A stretch of DNA of 64,000 nucleotides from Phanerodontia chrysosporium (Eukaryota; Basidiomycota; Agaricomycetes; Polyporales; Phanerochaetaceae). The position numbers and the translations under genes were made by a program. Under the pieces are notes generated by a model that made no database searches, was not told the DNA's origin, and was given only the letters and a program-made list of their open reading frames with translations. Below are positions 1 through 12,124 of this stretch, piece after piece. The DNA lies in the NCBI GenBank assembly GCA_001910725.1, contig MJGA01000012.1:434001-498000 (forward strand), read 5' to 3'. Positions within the stretch are counted from its first letter, which is position 1. Each line of letters opens with the position of its first letter.

Positions 1-1263
1 CGCAGCACTGACACTCTGGGCATCAGCACGCGGTCAACAGATACCATCTGGGATGATGACCATGCGACGTACTCGATTGGTTGGCAGACATCGCCAAACG
101 GCTCGAAGGCAACTACTACAACAAGACTATGCAGTGCGTCACTAGTATGTCCCCATTGAGAATATTGTGCTCATCTCGCTTGGCCTACAGCCGCACAAAC
201 CTAGTGAATGCCTCCGCAACAGTTACTTTCACAGGGAACGCCATATCTGTCTATGGTGTCACTTCGCAAAACCACGGGTTCTTCTCCGTGTCGCTCGACG
301 GCGCTGACCCCTTGGTACTGAATGGCACTATACCCTCGGACAACGATATCCGTTACCAAAATCTGCTGGTATGACCAATAACTAAACGCGCTATAAGCCT
401 CTCACTGAGCGACATGCAGTATTGGGCTGGCGGCCTGACTGGTGGCCAGGAGCACAACGTCGTCATCACAAATGTCGACGGCACATGGCTAGACTTGGAC
501 AAGTTCGTCGTATCTAACTGGCCACAGTCAAAGGCAAGCGGGTCGGCGTCGGGCATGTCGCCCGCACCCACACCAGGGCCTGGTGAAGACAATGGCGGCA
601 GCAACGGCGGCGGGTACGTTACTCCTCAAGGCCAGCATGCTTGTCGCACACTGACGCCCGCTCAGCACTACGACGCATCACACCTCCACGGGGGCCATCG
701 TCGGCGGGGTCGTCGCGGGGGTCGTAGTGGCCGCGCTGGTCGCGCTCGGCCTCTTCCTCTTCTACCGGCGGCGCACGCGACGCGGGCTCGACCGCATCCA
801 GCACGCACGGCCGGGCGAGACCAGCAAGGACGTCGACATGCTCTCGGACGGCGACGAGCCCTTCACCGTCGTCGAGCCGTTCACGGGCGGCGCGCCGCAC
901 GAGCGCACGCCGCTCAGCCCCGCGGCGCTTGCGGCGGGCCCGCACGCTGCGTCGAGCTTCGGCGCGTCGACGACGCAGCTGTACGCGCCGTCCGAGACTG
1001 CGGTGCCGTCCGAGGGCGGCGAGTCGTCGAAGTGCGTGGTTCTGCCTGATGGTCCCTTCGTATGCGTGCACGAAGCTGATTGTGGTCTCTGCAGGTACAT
1101 CGTTCCGAACTCACCGCCTGCTGCGAACGAGAACCCGCACCAGGACTTCCCGCCGCCGGCGTATGAGCAGGCCACGGCCGCGGGTTCGTCGCGCGGCCCA
1201 CTGCCCCTGCCTCCAGTACCGCCTGTCCAGCTGGAGCCCCAGGCGCCTTCCCGCAAGTCATGA
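1..1263 (+). CDS. single-pass membrane protein, 3' part (5' end outside window)
   Basis: Partial gene whose 5' end lies outside the window; it ends with the stop at 1261-1263. The visible exons encode an ectodomain with the motif VYGVTSQNHGFFSVSLDG (about 247-291), a Gly/Ser/Pro linker, one membrane helix (GGVVAGVVVAALVALGLFLF, about 712-765), a basic stop-transfer RRRTRR, and a cytoplasmic tail ending in a PPPAYE-containing proline-rich segment. Likely introns are about 135-190, 369-419, 610-659 and 1031-1095. The layout is known from numerous uncharacterised Agaricomycete membrane proteins with lectin-like ectodomains; ligand and role are unknown. The gene at 33545-35302 is a clear paralog with the same intron positions. 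Around 95-106 the frame breaks between GWQTSPNGS and NYYNKTMQ, and one added base would join them as in the paralog. Confidence 0.75.
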
Positions 1264-1690
1264 CCTCTGCACCACTCTCTATCGTCGCTCGCTTTCGCAC
1301 TTCTTGCCTGTTATTATAGTACCTATATGGACTTCACGTTGGACTTCTGAGTTACACTTCTGTAGATCACTGCAGTGCTTAGCCTAAACTCGACGTTCGA
1401 GATTCTGCAGTATCTTGCAGGGCGTCCCGATAACAGGCCCGCCGGCTTCCATGAAGTGGAGGGCAACTCGAAGTGATCCCGATCCACCCCGCCATCAACG
1501 CCAGCGTCTTTGTGGCAACATCACCTGCTCAAAGCGGTACTCGGACCCTCGACACTCTGCCTGTACTGTGCTCCTTTGACACGCAAGGTAGGGTACAGCA
1601 GCTCAGAGCACGCACAGCATACAGCGGCGTGCCACGGGAGCCCGTCTCTGACGCGACGCGTTTGTTTCGGCGTATTTGGTCGCCCACGGA

Positions 1691-1702
1691 AGCTTATAAG
1701 CT
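1691..1702 (+). promoter_or_regulatory. TATA-like palindrome upstream of the small gene at 1782
   Basis: The 12-bp perfect palindrome AGCTTATAAGCT lies about 80 bp before the ATG at 1782. It contains TTATAAG, a plausible TATA box. This is inferred from position only. Confidence 0.35.
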
Positions 1703-1781
1703 GCGTAATGCAGCGACTTCTTTGTTTCCAACCACCACCACCACTCTCTAACCCATCTTGCACCCAGTGAAAGCTCTCATC

Positions 1782-2134
1782 ATGCCCAAGGACAACTACG
1801 GTTGGGGAAACGGAGGCTACTCCACGACCAGCAGCGGGCAGAACAGCCAGGTGTGTACCTTGCTGCCTGCCTCTCCCCCAGCCCACGCTGACCCCTATGG
1901 TTTAGGGAAACCACTACTGCCACCGCGACGGTGATAACGGCTCCAGTGGCTACCATTACTCGAACTCGTGAGTATCGTGTCGTCTTTGTGTTCCTGGTCT
2001 CCCCAACTCTGCGTGTGCCCAGCGACGGGAGTTACTACTACAGCAACCCGAACGGGTCGACTTACTACGACAGCGGTTCCGGCTACTCCCAGTACACTTC
2101 GCCCTCTGGCGATGTCCACAAGTCTTCCAAGTAG
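1782..2134 (+). CDS. small Gly/Ser/Tyr-rich protein, 80 aa, three exons
   Basis: Exons are 1782-1850, 1906-1967 and 2023-2134, joined by two canonical GT-AG introns of 55 nt that keep one frame to the TAG stop. The protein starts MPKDNYGWGNGGYS and consists mainly of Gly, Ser, Tyr, Asn and His, with repeated YYYSNPNGSTYYDSGSGY-like stretches. It has no signal peptide or membrane segment. Similar tiny Gly/Tyr-rich proteins are common and uncharacterised in Agaricomycetes; a role in condensates or stress is only a guess. Clean intron phasing and a TATA-like element upstream support it as a real gene, although it is too short and too interrupted to appear as one open frame. Confidence 0.7.
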
Positions 2135-5100
2135 ACGTCCACCGCGTGTCGATGCGGCGTTTTCCGGTTACGATACTGTTCTTGTTACGACGTGCGACGT
2201 GATCTGGGATTACAAAGGTCCACATGGCTGTATCATGAATGAGAAACTATATGTGTGCCGTCGCTCTGAGCTATCATAAGACTCGCTGTGACGTCTATCT
2301 CGACGCGACTGCCTCGCGCGTCGCGTACCGTACGCGGTTCAAAGTCCGACTGATGGTGTCCTCCTCGCAAAGCGTCCTCGCGCCGTTACATAGAGGGCAT
2401 TGACATCTCGCCTGCATCTCTGCTCAATACTCGCCGCCGTCTAGACCATGCAGATGTACGGTATTGAATACACCGTCAGCTGCCGGTGCCAATAAATCCT
2501 TCTCGAACGCCGCCTGCCAGACTAAGGGTCAGGCCGCCGCTGCGATAAGGGTCACGAGTTGCGTGCTCATACCACCTCTCCTAAAAATGGCATTCAGACA
2601 ATCTTCTGGATTGCAGCATGAGTCTGACGCATACACGCAGGGAGATCACTGCATACAAGTGTTTATGGTGTTCTTTATTTGCTCTCGTGGTATGAGTGAG
2701 CGTAATTGACCATCTCTTTACCAGACACGGATAGAGCGACTGGTAATGTCTCACATCTGCACCACCCGCGCGTGGTCGAACGTCTCCCGTTCGAGTCCTC
2801 GGCATAGACCAGCAGTGGGCTGGCCCGTCCAACGGCACGCTTGGCAGATACACCAATGGGTAGCGTGGTGAAACGCACCCTCTCGCACCTGCCAAAGCGT
2901 CGCATCGCTACCCCGGCCTGAGAACTCGTGCGAGACGCTTCTTCGTGGTCCATCTGTGCCAGTCACGCCCCAGGCTCGCAGGCTCGCAAGCCACCCGGCT
3001 GCCAGCACGCGCAGGCGCAAAAAGAGCCCCGTCCCACGGCACGCCCATCGCACGGTGTGCGTGGCCCGTCATCTGACGGTCGGCCACTCCTGGGTGCTGA
3101 TTCCCGCCCAAGACATACGTTACGGCATTGCACGCTGGCGCGGGCCTCCACAACAAGCCGCCGCCGCCTCGCCCGTCGCGCGCGCGCCTGCCCGCGCCGG
3201 CTCGCACGCAGGACGCACAGCCAGCCGGCACGCACCAGTGGCAGCTGGTGGCGCGCGCGGGGAGGGGGGCCTCGCGGCGGCCGCATGGCTTCCCGCGAAC
3301 GTCTGCGCCGCCGGGCGTTTCCCATGGGATCGGGGGCGCGAGCACGGACGGAGGCCCACAATTGCATCACAGCCAGGCTGGTTCCGCCGTTGCGACGCAG
3401 CGGGCGCTCCCGCGGCCGGCCGCAGGCGGCAGCAGCAGCCCTCCCTGCCCCCCCCCCCCCCCTGCCCCGCACGCCCGGGCCCCCCGCGCCTTTCTTCGTG
3501 CTTTGGCGTGCGTGCCCTGCGGCGTTCGCGCTCCCTCTGCGAGACGGCGGGCGTCGCTGCTGCGCCAGTGCGGGCCCGGCCGCGTCTGCCTGCGCCGCCG
3601 CCCCCTCCAGCGCCGGCGGCCCGCCCCGCTTGCGCCCGCAATGCGCGTGCGTGCGTGCGTGCGGCACATTGCTGGGGCCCTGGGGGGCGCTGGAGGCGTG
3701 TACCGCAGCGGCGGGCCCGCCCTGCCTCTGTAGCGTGCGCGCGGGCGTTCGTGGATCGGGCCGGTGCGCTCGAGTCTATCTGGGACCATCGGTGGCGTTA
3801 AGTGTGTCATCGGCCACGCGCGCGTGCCCATCGGCGGGCGACTCGACGCGCCCCGGGGTTGAGTCTAATGAGAATTGGTCCTGTGAGAGATGGAAAACCC
3901 TTATGCCTGATGTGGAGGGCTCCCCCCTGGAACCCCTTGAACATTGTTTGCGGCGGCGTCTCTGCGACAGCAGACTGGGACGACGAGAGCGCTATACGAA
4001 GGTAAGACTTGGCTGTGCGAGACGTTTGGATGGGTTGAGTTGTGCATCTCGGCCTGGGCAACGATTGAGGGATCCATGCACCAGAGCTACATTTGCTCAG
4101 TTCCCACAAAAAGCGCAAAAATCTGTCAGAAAAAAGTATCAGCATCGACGTGATATCCAGCGGGAAAAACATACGCTTAGCTCGAGAAGCACCTCCGCCC
4201 ACTACGCAGACGGGCTCAAGTCGCACCCTGGACGTGTCGTTCACCGGTTCAGCGGCATGCGTACCGCCGACCGGCAGCGTCAGCAGACCCAGTAACAGTC
4301 ACTGCAAGCAAGCGGATGAGCGGAACTCGAGAGAAGTAGTACTGGTAGCGCCGTCCATAGTTGCCCGCGCCCTACCCCGCTGCCAGGACATGGCAATGCC
4401 AAACCCCTGAGGTGTATTCGCATTTGCGCCGCCAAGCAATATGCCCTGAATGCCAGCGTGCCTGCAGTTCTGCTCCCGGACTGACTAACGCCTCGGTCGC
4501 TTGCTGCGGCTCCGGGTCCAGCGTTCAGCCTTCGACCCCGATCGGAGATTGTGTTGACGGCGAGTGCTCCTCAGCGGCTCGCGACGGCGCGCTCAGAGTC
4601 GACTTGGGCTCATTGCTTGCTTGCCCGAGCTCATCAGTGTTGGAGAGGGCACACGCTATCGAGAGCTCGTGAGTCTGCCGTGCTCGACGTGCACCAGACG
4701 CAAAGGCAGTCTTTGCATCACGCGCGGCAGGTTGCCTGTGAGATAGACAAAGAGGGCAGCCGTTTGAGAACGCTTGTTGTACACGTATTTGGGCCACTTA
4801 CTACTCAAATCCGTTGTGTGCAGCAACTGCTTCCGAGCGCGCGAGAGTGTCTGGGGTCCCCTCGGGCGGTTAGAGAGGGTCTCTGAGCAGATGCAGGGGT
4901 ATCTCATTTGAATAATCCCGCCCTCGGGCGTGGCGCGATCCAGTAGCGTTCGCGGGAGGCATCTCACAGATTGCGCTCGCCGCACTCGCGCCGCGTGCCC
5001 AGCTGGGGAAGCAGAGGCGATCGCCCGGCGCCGCCGTGCCATATGCAAACCGAGCGAGCACGTAAGAGGCGTCGTGCTGTCATGGGCTGCGTGCTGAGAG

Positions 5101-6107
5101 GTGCAGGGCGAGGGTGTGCGGCAGCAGGCGCAGGTCCGGCGTGCGGCAGGCGGCCCCTCGGGTCGACGCAGGGGGACAAGGTTTGCGGTTACGTTGGGTG
5201 GGCGCGTTCCGCACTGGCACCCAAGGCTGCGCCGAGCCGCACGCCATTGTACGTGTAGCGGCGGGGCGCGTGGGAGGCAGGTGACCCGGGCGTCGGTGTC
5301 GGGGGCGTCCGCGGGGCATTCACTGGCCAGCGGAGGCATTAGCCTGGCGTGGGCGGTCGATGGGGTTAGGCACAGGACTCGCAGGAGGCGGCCATGTCGA
5401 GGACGGTAGCCTCGTGGCCTGTGCGGCGTTGCCGTGGATTCACCGTGGCGGCGATACGATTTACGTAAACATGATGGTCGTGATCTTGCATCGGGCGAGA
5501 GATTCCCGCACCCGGTTCTCGAGATTCGTATTCACGATGGATCGGCCCCAGATCTGCTCGAGTGCGGGGGCTTTTCGAGAGCACAAAACCGCCCCGCCGC
5601 TGCACGCCGCGTCGAGCAGGGTGCCCGGCCGCGCACGACGACGCGAAACGGCGCGCGAGGGACGGCGATGCAGTTTCGGGACAGAGCCGTGCAGCTGGTT
5701 ACCTCGAGATTGTCCCTTTTCGGCGACCCAAATTGGATCTCCGCCGATGTGCGCCAGATCAGTTTCGGATTTCAGAGTAGACGCCCCGCGCGAGTCTCTT
5801 CCCCTTTCTCCATCGTCATACGCCTCGAGACCGCCGCCTCCTCGTCCCTCGCACAGGCCTCTCGAGAGCACGCGTACCGCCGCTGCACACGCGCTCTCTT
5901 TGCGCCGTCGTTGTCGTTCGTCGCCGCCAGCCAGCCCGTCCTCCTCCTCCTCGTCGCCGCCCGCGGCCTGTCCATCTCTGAAGCGCACCCCGCATCGCCC
6001 AGATTCCAACTCGAGATCCGGGTGCATCGGGAGATAGGAGTACAAGATACCTCGTCCTGCGCGCGACCCAAACTTTTGCCTCCTTCGCCCCCGATCTTCC
6101 GCCAGCC
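2135..6107. other. GC-rich stretch with no supportable gene
   Basis: About 4 kb before the GATA factor. It contains many overlapping Arg/Ala/Pro-rich open frames on both strands (the longest, 2928-4295, has 455 codons) that look like by-products of high GC. None shows a recognisable domain or a coherent intron pattern. The last few hundred bases before 6108 are pyrimidine-rich and probably the 5' leader and promoter of the GATA gene. Confidence 0.5.
3448..3462 (+). repeat. C15 homopolymer tract
   Basis: An uninterrupted run of 15 cytosines, the longest homopolymer I noticed in the window, inside the GC-rich non-coding stretch. Its true length may be uncertain given the homopolymer errors seen elsewhere. 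Confidence 0.9.
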
Positions 6108-8325
6108 ATGGCTGCCGCTCACCATTCCACTCTCTCGCTGCCTCCCCCGGCCAACATGGAACGTCTCCCGTCCATAAAGGAGCTCCACTTCTCCTACCAC
6201 CGCTCGCCTCCGGGCCAGCCCAATGCTGCCGCCCCACAGTCCGGGCCTGAGCACCAGCAACCACCCCCGCAGTTCGCACACCCGCCTGCCCGCCATGAAA
6301 ACGTGAGTTGGGGCCGCGCCCCGCCTTCCCAGCACTCCCCGACCATGCCGCCGCCGCCTGACCACCCCCGGTCCTCGCAGCAGCAGCAAGGGCACAAGCA
6401 ACCGGACGCCGCGTATGCCCAGCATCCGCATCCCTACGCGTCCCAGGCCCAGCTGCACCAAGGAGCCGCCCCGCCGCCCAGGCCTCGCCCGGACCCCGCT
6501 CAGTCCTCAAAGCGTGGACGGTCCAGCTCGACTGTGAGCGCCTCATCCGGGCGGTCTCCCCACGTAAGCCAGCTCCATTGCTCGCTGCGTCTTTCGCTCT
6601 CTCTACATACCCGACTTTGTGCTGTCTCAATATGACGCTGACCACGTTTGCCCCCTCCCGCAGACGGCATACCCGCCAGCATACCCCCAGCAGTCGCCCT
6701 CGCCGTTTCATCAAGTCCAGGGGGCGCCGACTCCACAACCCCCACCTGAACCCGTGCCACAACAGTCTCCCTATGCCCCGCCGCCGCCACCGCCAAACTC
6801 TGCGTACGCGTATCCACCGCAGACGTCGCAGCAGATGGCGAGCAGGCAGCCATATCCCTCTCAGGCGCCTCCACCGCCACATCAGCAGCCCTCTCGGCCG
6901 CCTGCTCAGTACCACGCGCCCCAGCAGTCGCACGAGCAGTGGCAAGCTCCGCCGCCCGCGCAACAGCCACCGCATCAGGCGCCGCCGCAACAGCCGTACC
7001 CACAGCAGCCACCTCAATTTGAGAACTTTCCGCGGACGACGCCCATCGTCCCTGCGCCGGCTGAGCCTCGCCATCCTGTAGCGCCTCCGCCGGCACCGCT
7101 GCAGGCGGACCAAGAGCGCCTGTACGTTGTGCAGCAGATCGTGCAGTACTGCCAGACGTTGCTCCAGTTCGCGAACAAGTACAACCAGGGGGCACCGGCG
7201 CAGCCGGGTGCCGCTGAGTTGCACGACATGACCGAGTATGCCAAGCATGTCGTAGATCTGCTCAACAACCTGCGGCGGGTCGCGCTTCCAAACGAGAAGC
7301 GGGAGCCCCAGGCGGACGATTCCCGCCCGCCCAAACGGCCTTGGGAGGACATGGCCCGAGACGACCAAAACCATCACGCGGAGGTGGGCTTCCGACCGGA
7401 TTTGTTTGTTGGTCAAATAGACTCAATTGTGCTTCCACAGTTGAACGAGGAGAACTCCCAGTCTACCGCCGAGCAAGACATGGAGATTATCCGGAGCAAG
7501 CGCGCGACGAGTTCGGGCCAAAGCACGCCTGGGCAGCCCAAGAGCAAGTACCGGAAGCGTAGTGTACGTCATGCTTTGCTGCCTCGCCGTTGCCTTTATG
7601 TGCGCGAGTCATTAATTCAGCACTCAAGCAGAGAGCGACGCCGCCAGGCAAGTGCCATTCTTGTAACATCCGGGAGACTCCGGAGTGGAGACGTGGTCCG
7701 GACGGGGCACGGACGCTGTGCAACGCTTGCGGACTTCGTAAGTATCGGGACGATGCCGTAACGACTCGTTTCTCACTGTTGCTTCCCGTGCAGACTACGC
7801 GAAATTGATGCGGAAACGGGACAAGGCGCTGGGCGCCGACGGCAAGCCGATCCCCATTGACCTGCAGACCCTGCGGGCCTCGACAGCGTCGTCGCGCGGC
7901 AACGTGGACGTCAACGGGGAGTCGTCGCAGGCCGGGGCCGCGGGCCAGCCGGGGGCGCATCCTCAGCCCAGCATCAGCAGCCTCAGCAGCAGCAGCAGCA
8001 GCCGCATCAGCAGCCGCCCCCGCAACAGCAGCACGGGCAAGGCGTGGGTCCGGCGCCGTACGAGCCGCCAAAGGGGGGCGCGCACCCGCAGGACGCACAT
8101 CAGCACCCGCCGCCACACGCCGCGTATCAGCTCATGCCCGCGGGCAGCGGGCAGAGCTCGCCCACGGCCGGGGCGCCGCCGCCGCACATGATGCCCCCGC
8201 CGCGGCATGTGCACGAGCAGCCCGCAGGGGGCGGGGTGCCGCCGCCGCCGTGGTACGTGACGCACGCCGAGCAGCAGGAGGGCGCGTATGCGCGCACGGC
8301 CCACGCGCGCGGTTCGCCGCAGTAG
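6108..8325 (+). CDS. GATA-type zinc-finger transcription factor, NsdD-like
   Basis: Exons about 6108-6563, 6664-7563, 7629-7737 and 7794-8325. The long N-terminal half is rich in Pro, Gln and His. A conserved helical stretch ([17 protein letters not shown], about 7108-7158) precedes a single GATA finger encoded across an intron: [16 protein letters not shown], then TLCNACGL, then HYAKLMRKR. The CX2C-X18-CX2C spacing and the [25 protein letters not shown] block match the NsdD/SUB-1 class, which in Ascomycetes controls sexual development; the role in this fungus is inferred. The start ATG has a good context (GCCATGG). In the last exon the frame changes near the G5 run at 7951-7955. One added G continues into a poly-Gln/His/Pro tail ending at 8325, so this looks like a sequence error. 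A 57-nt in-frame intron-like segment (7384-7440) may be optional. Confidence 0.85.
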
Positions 8326-10480
8326 GCGTCCGCCGTCCGCCCGTTAACTTATGTGCTCTCCCTCTCTTACTCGCGTTTCGTTGTGTAGCAACTCTCTGTT
8401 CTGCCTGCTCGATTGCAATCTTTTGCTTTTTTTCTTTCTCCTCCGCCTCTTGATGATCACGATCTCCGTCTTTGGCATGGTACCCTATCTCTTTCTTTCG
8501 TTCTCGAACTGGACGCTCTTGCCGCTCGTCGTCCGTCCCCCACCTTCGTTCGTCTCTGCTCTGACTCGCACACGCATTAATGCTTCGCTGTTTCCGCGAC
8601 TTTGTACGACTCCACGACCCCATACCTGTGTAGACAACTCACATTCTGCTCCCTTGCGCACACGTCGTTATCTTTTGTTTCTTGAGTGGGCACCCCGCAA
8701 TGCGCTGGTGATATGCAAACACCGAACCGTGCCCTTCGCGGAGTGCAGCCACCGGAGCGGCCGTCCTTCGTGTTGGGCCAGATGGACGCCCGTCGCCCGC
8801 GCGGGGGCCCAAATCGGACGATGGCAGGTGGGTGCGCGGGCCGATCGACGATCGCGTCTGCGGGGGGGAAGATCCTCGTCATGATGATAACATGCTGGCC
8901 TCGAGTGTCTTGTGTCCGCGGAGGCCCGCCCGTGCGTGTGCGCGCGCTGTCGGATGCGCTGGGAAAGCTGGGACGCGGCTCCCAGGCGACGGGACGCTGC
9001 GATGGCGGGCTTCTGCGGTGCGCGGCCTGGTGAGTCTATCAGAAAACGCGGGGGCAGGCACGCGCGCGCGCGCGTGTGCAGGTGTCGATTGGGGGCACCG
9101 TCCCCTCTTGCGCAGATGCCCGGCCCTTCCTCTGCCACGGGCAGTTCTGCGGGCGCCGCGCAGGGAGATGGCGAGCTCGTGCGAAAGAACAAAAGGAGCT
9201 CTCGCGCGCGCGGGACGCCTGGGCTTGATGCTGGGCCGCTGCTCTGATGTGTCCTCGCTGCATTCGGGGGCGCGCTGACGGCACTGGGCCACTCCGCCGG
9301 CGGGTGCTGCGCACGGCGGCTTTCTGCGCATGGGATGGCCGCGGTTGTGCCTTTGAGGCCAGCATCGCAGCAGTGTTGTTGCGCGCTGCCACCTTGGGCG
9401 CGTTCGACGCTTGCTGCTTCTGCGCGCGTGGCTGGGGCTCTGCGTGAATGAGAGCTCGCGCGCGCGATCCGGCCCATGGAGCTATCGCTGGCATGTCTGC
9501 CATCAGCACGCACAAGGTCGTCTTGGGACGAGCTGGGCAACGCACCATCCGCCCCGAAACATCATCGCGCCTCGACCATTCAGCGCGTGCAGAACAAAGC
9601 GCATGCACCGCTTCGGGCGATGTTTTTCCAGGACGCCTTGTCGTACTGAACAGCGCGCGGTATTACAGCCCCGCCGCCGCGGGATGTGGCTGAACCGCCG
9701 GCCTGCATTCCCGCACGATCCATCGCGAGGCCAGCGCGCGCGCGCATTTTCATTGTAAGGTAGCCACACGCAGCCCCATCCACCGAGCACGGGAACGTCC
9801 GGATGCGTGGCCTGGGCCCTCGGGGCCAGTATTGCGCACCCGCGAACCTTCGGCGGCGCCGGCGGAGCACCCAGCAGCGGCATTAATGGCTCCGCTGCGT
9901 CCCCAGGGCGCGCATCCGCCGACACCGACGCCGCGCGGATGCGGCGGCCCTTGCCTGCGGGCGCAGCGGGGCTGCGGCACGCCCCCCGCACCCCCGGCCT
10001 GCGCGCCGCCAGGCCTGCGCGTTGACGGGCGTCCCCCCTCCCCTCCCCTCCGCCACGAAGGCGCCGCGCCGCCACGTTCGCGATGGGCAGCGCGGGCCCG
10101 GGCGCACGGACGCACCTCGACAGCGCGCGCGCCACATGCAGGCTGCGGCTCCGTGTGCGGCGCCCTCTGTGCGGCGTATGCGCGTGCAGGCGGGGCTTCC
10201 GCGTTGGCGCGGGGCCCGGCCGCAGAGCACACGCCCCGCGGGCCTGCGAAACGATGTGCAGGCCCGTGTGCGCCTGCTGTCCTCGCAGCGTCACCGCTCG
10301 TGGCTCTTGGCGGCCACAAATGCCCATTGAGACCGCGCACGCGCCCTGGCCCGTGACGAACGTACAAGCACACTGGCTAAAGGTCCCGGTGCCCAGAATG
10401 TTGTTGTCTCGCGCTACCAGCAGCATATACACATGGCGCACTACAAATACAGCACAGCGTTCCCGTACTTTTCCCCTCCT
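8326..10480. other. gene-free GC-rich interval
   Basis: About 2.1 kb between the 3' end of the GATA gene and the 3' end of the dioxygenase gene. The first few hundred bases are pyrimidine-rich and fit a 3' UTR. The rest has only low-complexity open frames on both strands and an alternating purine-pyrimidine tract at 9058-9078. I see no gene. Confidence 0.5.
9058..9078. repeat. alternating CG/CA dinucleotide tract
   Basis: A 21-nt strictly alternating purine-pyrimidine stretch, mostly CG, in gene-free DNA. Such tracts can form Z-DNA; any function is speculative. Confidence 0.7.
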
Positions 10481-12124
10481 TCAGTCGTTGTACCCGCGCG
10501 GCGCGTTCCGCCCGAGGTTCGCGGTCTCCGGGAGGGGCAGCCCGGCCTGCTTCCAGACCTCGAGCTGCCGGTCCTTCGCCTCCTTGCCCGTCTTCGCCTC
10601 GTAGTCCGCGACGGACAGCGGGCGCTCGCCGTGCGGCGTCGCGCGCAGCGCGTGCCGGGTGTGCGGCCAGAAGTCGAACGTCGCAGAGTGCGTCACCGCC
10701 TGCGGGGGAGGGGGCGCGGCGTCAGGCGCAACGGACGACGAACAGAAAGGCAGCAGGAACACGCACCCGGTTGTCCCAGATCGCAATCGAGTTCGGCTCC
10801 CAGTGGAAGCGCACCTGGAAGTCCGGGTTCTCGCTCAGCTGGTGGAAGAGCAGGCTGAGGATCGCGTCGGACTCGGCCTTGGGCACGCCGACGATGCGGC
10901 GCGTGAAGCCTGCGGGCGCCAGCACCACGTCAGTGCCGCCGCCTCGCGGGCAAGACTGCACACGCACCAGGGTTGACGTAAATCGACTTCCAGCCCGTCG
11001 CGGGGTTCACGCGCACGACAGGGTGCACGGTCTCGATCGGCTCGCGGCGCACGGTGTGGCCCGCCGCGCGCGCGCCATCGGCCTGCGCCACGGCGCTGTG
11101 CACCGCATACAGCGACTCGAGGTACTTCTGGAAGAACGGGCTGAAGGACGAGTACAGCGCGTAGCTGCGTGCACGGCGTCAATATGACCCGTGCACAGGC
11201 TGAGCGTCGGCGGCACGCACCCGGAGGACCACAGCGTGTCGCCGCCGTACGGCGGCCCCTCGATGACCTTGAGCGCGGTGTACGACGGCGGCTGGATCTC
11301 GTACGTCACGTCCGAGTGCCACAGGTCGATCTTCGAGAACGCAGAGGGGTCCGGCCGGCGCGAGGCGTCGTTGTAGACGACTGTGCACGGGCATGCAATT
11401 AGACCGTGTTGGGACGCGGCCGAACAGAGGACAGCTGCAGGACACACCGTGCACCTCCTCCAGGCCGGGCTCGCGGGGGATGCCCGTCGTGGCGTGCTTG
11501 TGGAGAGGGCCGTAGTGGCGGTGGAGCGCGAGCATCTCCCGGATGCTGATGTCCTGGTTGCGGAAGACTGGGCAACGAACACCTGTTTCAGGACCCGCCA
11601 TCGGACCGCGGCGCGGAGATCACTCACAGACGACGCCCCTCTCCGCAATGAGGAGGGCCCTGGCACACGCGCCCCCTGTCAGACCCTGCGCACAATGGGA
11701 ATCGGCAGCGGGAATCAGCTCACAGCTCGTCCTTCTGCTGGTCCGTCAGCTGCCTGAGATCGATGCCGTGGATCTCCGTGCCGATGGCGGGCGTCAGGTG
11801 CTGCACCTTGGTCGCCGCGGCGAACAGCGCCTTCTTCTCGGGGTCCGCAAACTGGGCACGCTCGACGACTTCCTGTTCCTCGAGGGGCGGCCATTTAATG
11901 TCAGGGAAATGGGGCTGGCGTGACCGCACACGAGATCAGCACGCGGCGTCCATCAGCAGGACATGACAGGCGGCACCGACCTTGTACTGCGCAAACGCAT
12001 AGTCGCTGTCATCGCCCTCCGGGGCTGGAGGGGAGTAGAACGGGTTGAAGACCTTCGTGGGCGCGGACGGCTTCGTGCCGTTGGACGTTCCATTCGTCTT
12101 TTCCGTGGTCGCGACGGGTGCCAT
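10481..12124 (-). CDS. TauD/TfdA-family 2-oxoglutarate Fe(II) dioxygenase
   Basis: Eight exons on the minus strand that splice into one uninterrupted frame; exon 1 is 12124-11981 and exon 2 is 11914-11724. The protein (roughly 400 aa) starts MAPVATTEKTNG. It contains DIKWPPLE, LLIAERGVVFFRNQDI (assembled over introns), the iron-binding HxD in LWHSDVTYE, GPPYGGDTLWSS, and the distal His region THSATFDFWPHTRHALRATPHGERP. This layout is that of the TauD superfamily; fungal members such as yeast Jlp1 split sulfonates using 2-oxoglutarate and oxygen, releasing sulfite. The substrate here is not determined and could be a sulfonate, sulfate ester or other small acid. No targeting signal is visible, so it is probably cytosolic. 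No frame disruption was found. Confidence 0.85.

Noticed and set aside
2780..2815. tRNA-like T-loop TTCGAGTCC
   Set aside because: Neither the T stem nor an acceptor stem pairs around it.
2928..4295. 455-codon open frame on the plus strand
   Set aside because: Composition is Arg/Ala/Pro-rich, as expected from GC-rich DNA read in any frame. Equally long frames exist on the opposite strand and no domain or splice pattern is visible.
5461..7416. 651-codon open frame antisense to the GATA factor
   Set aside because: It is a Leu/Arg-rich mirror of the Pro/Gln-rich coding strand of the GATA gene. The plus strand has the recognisable domain and splice sites.
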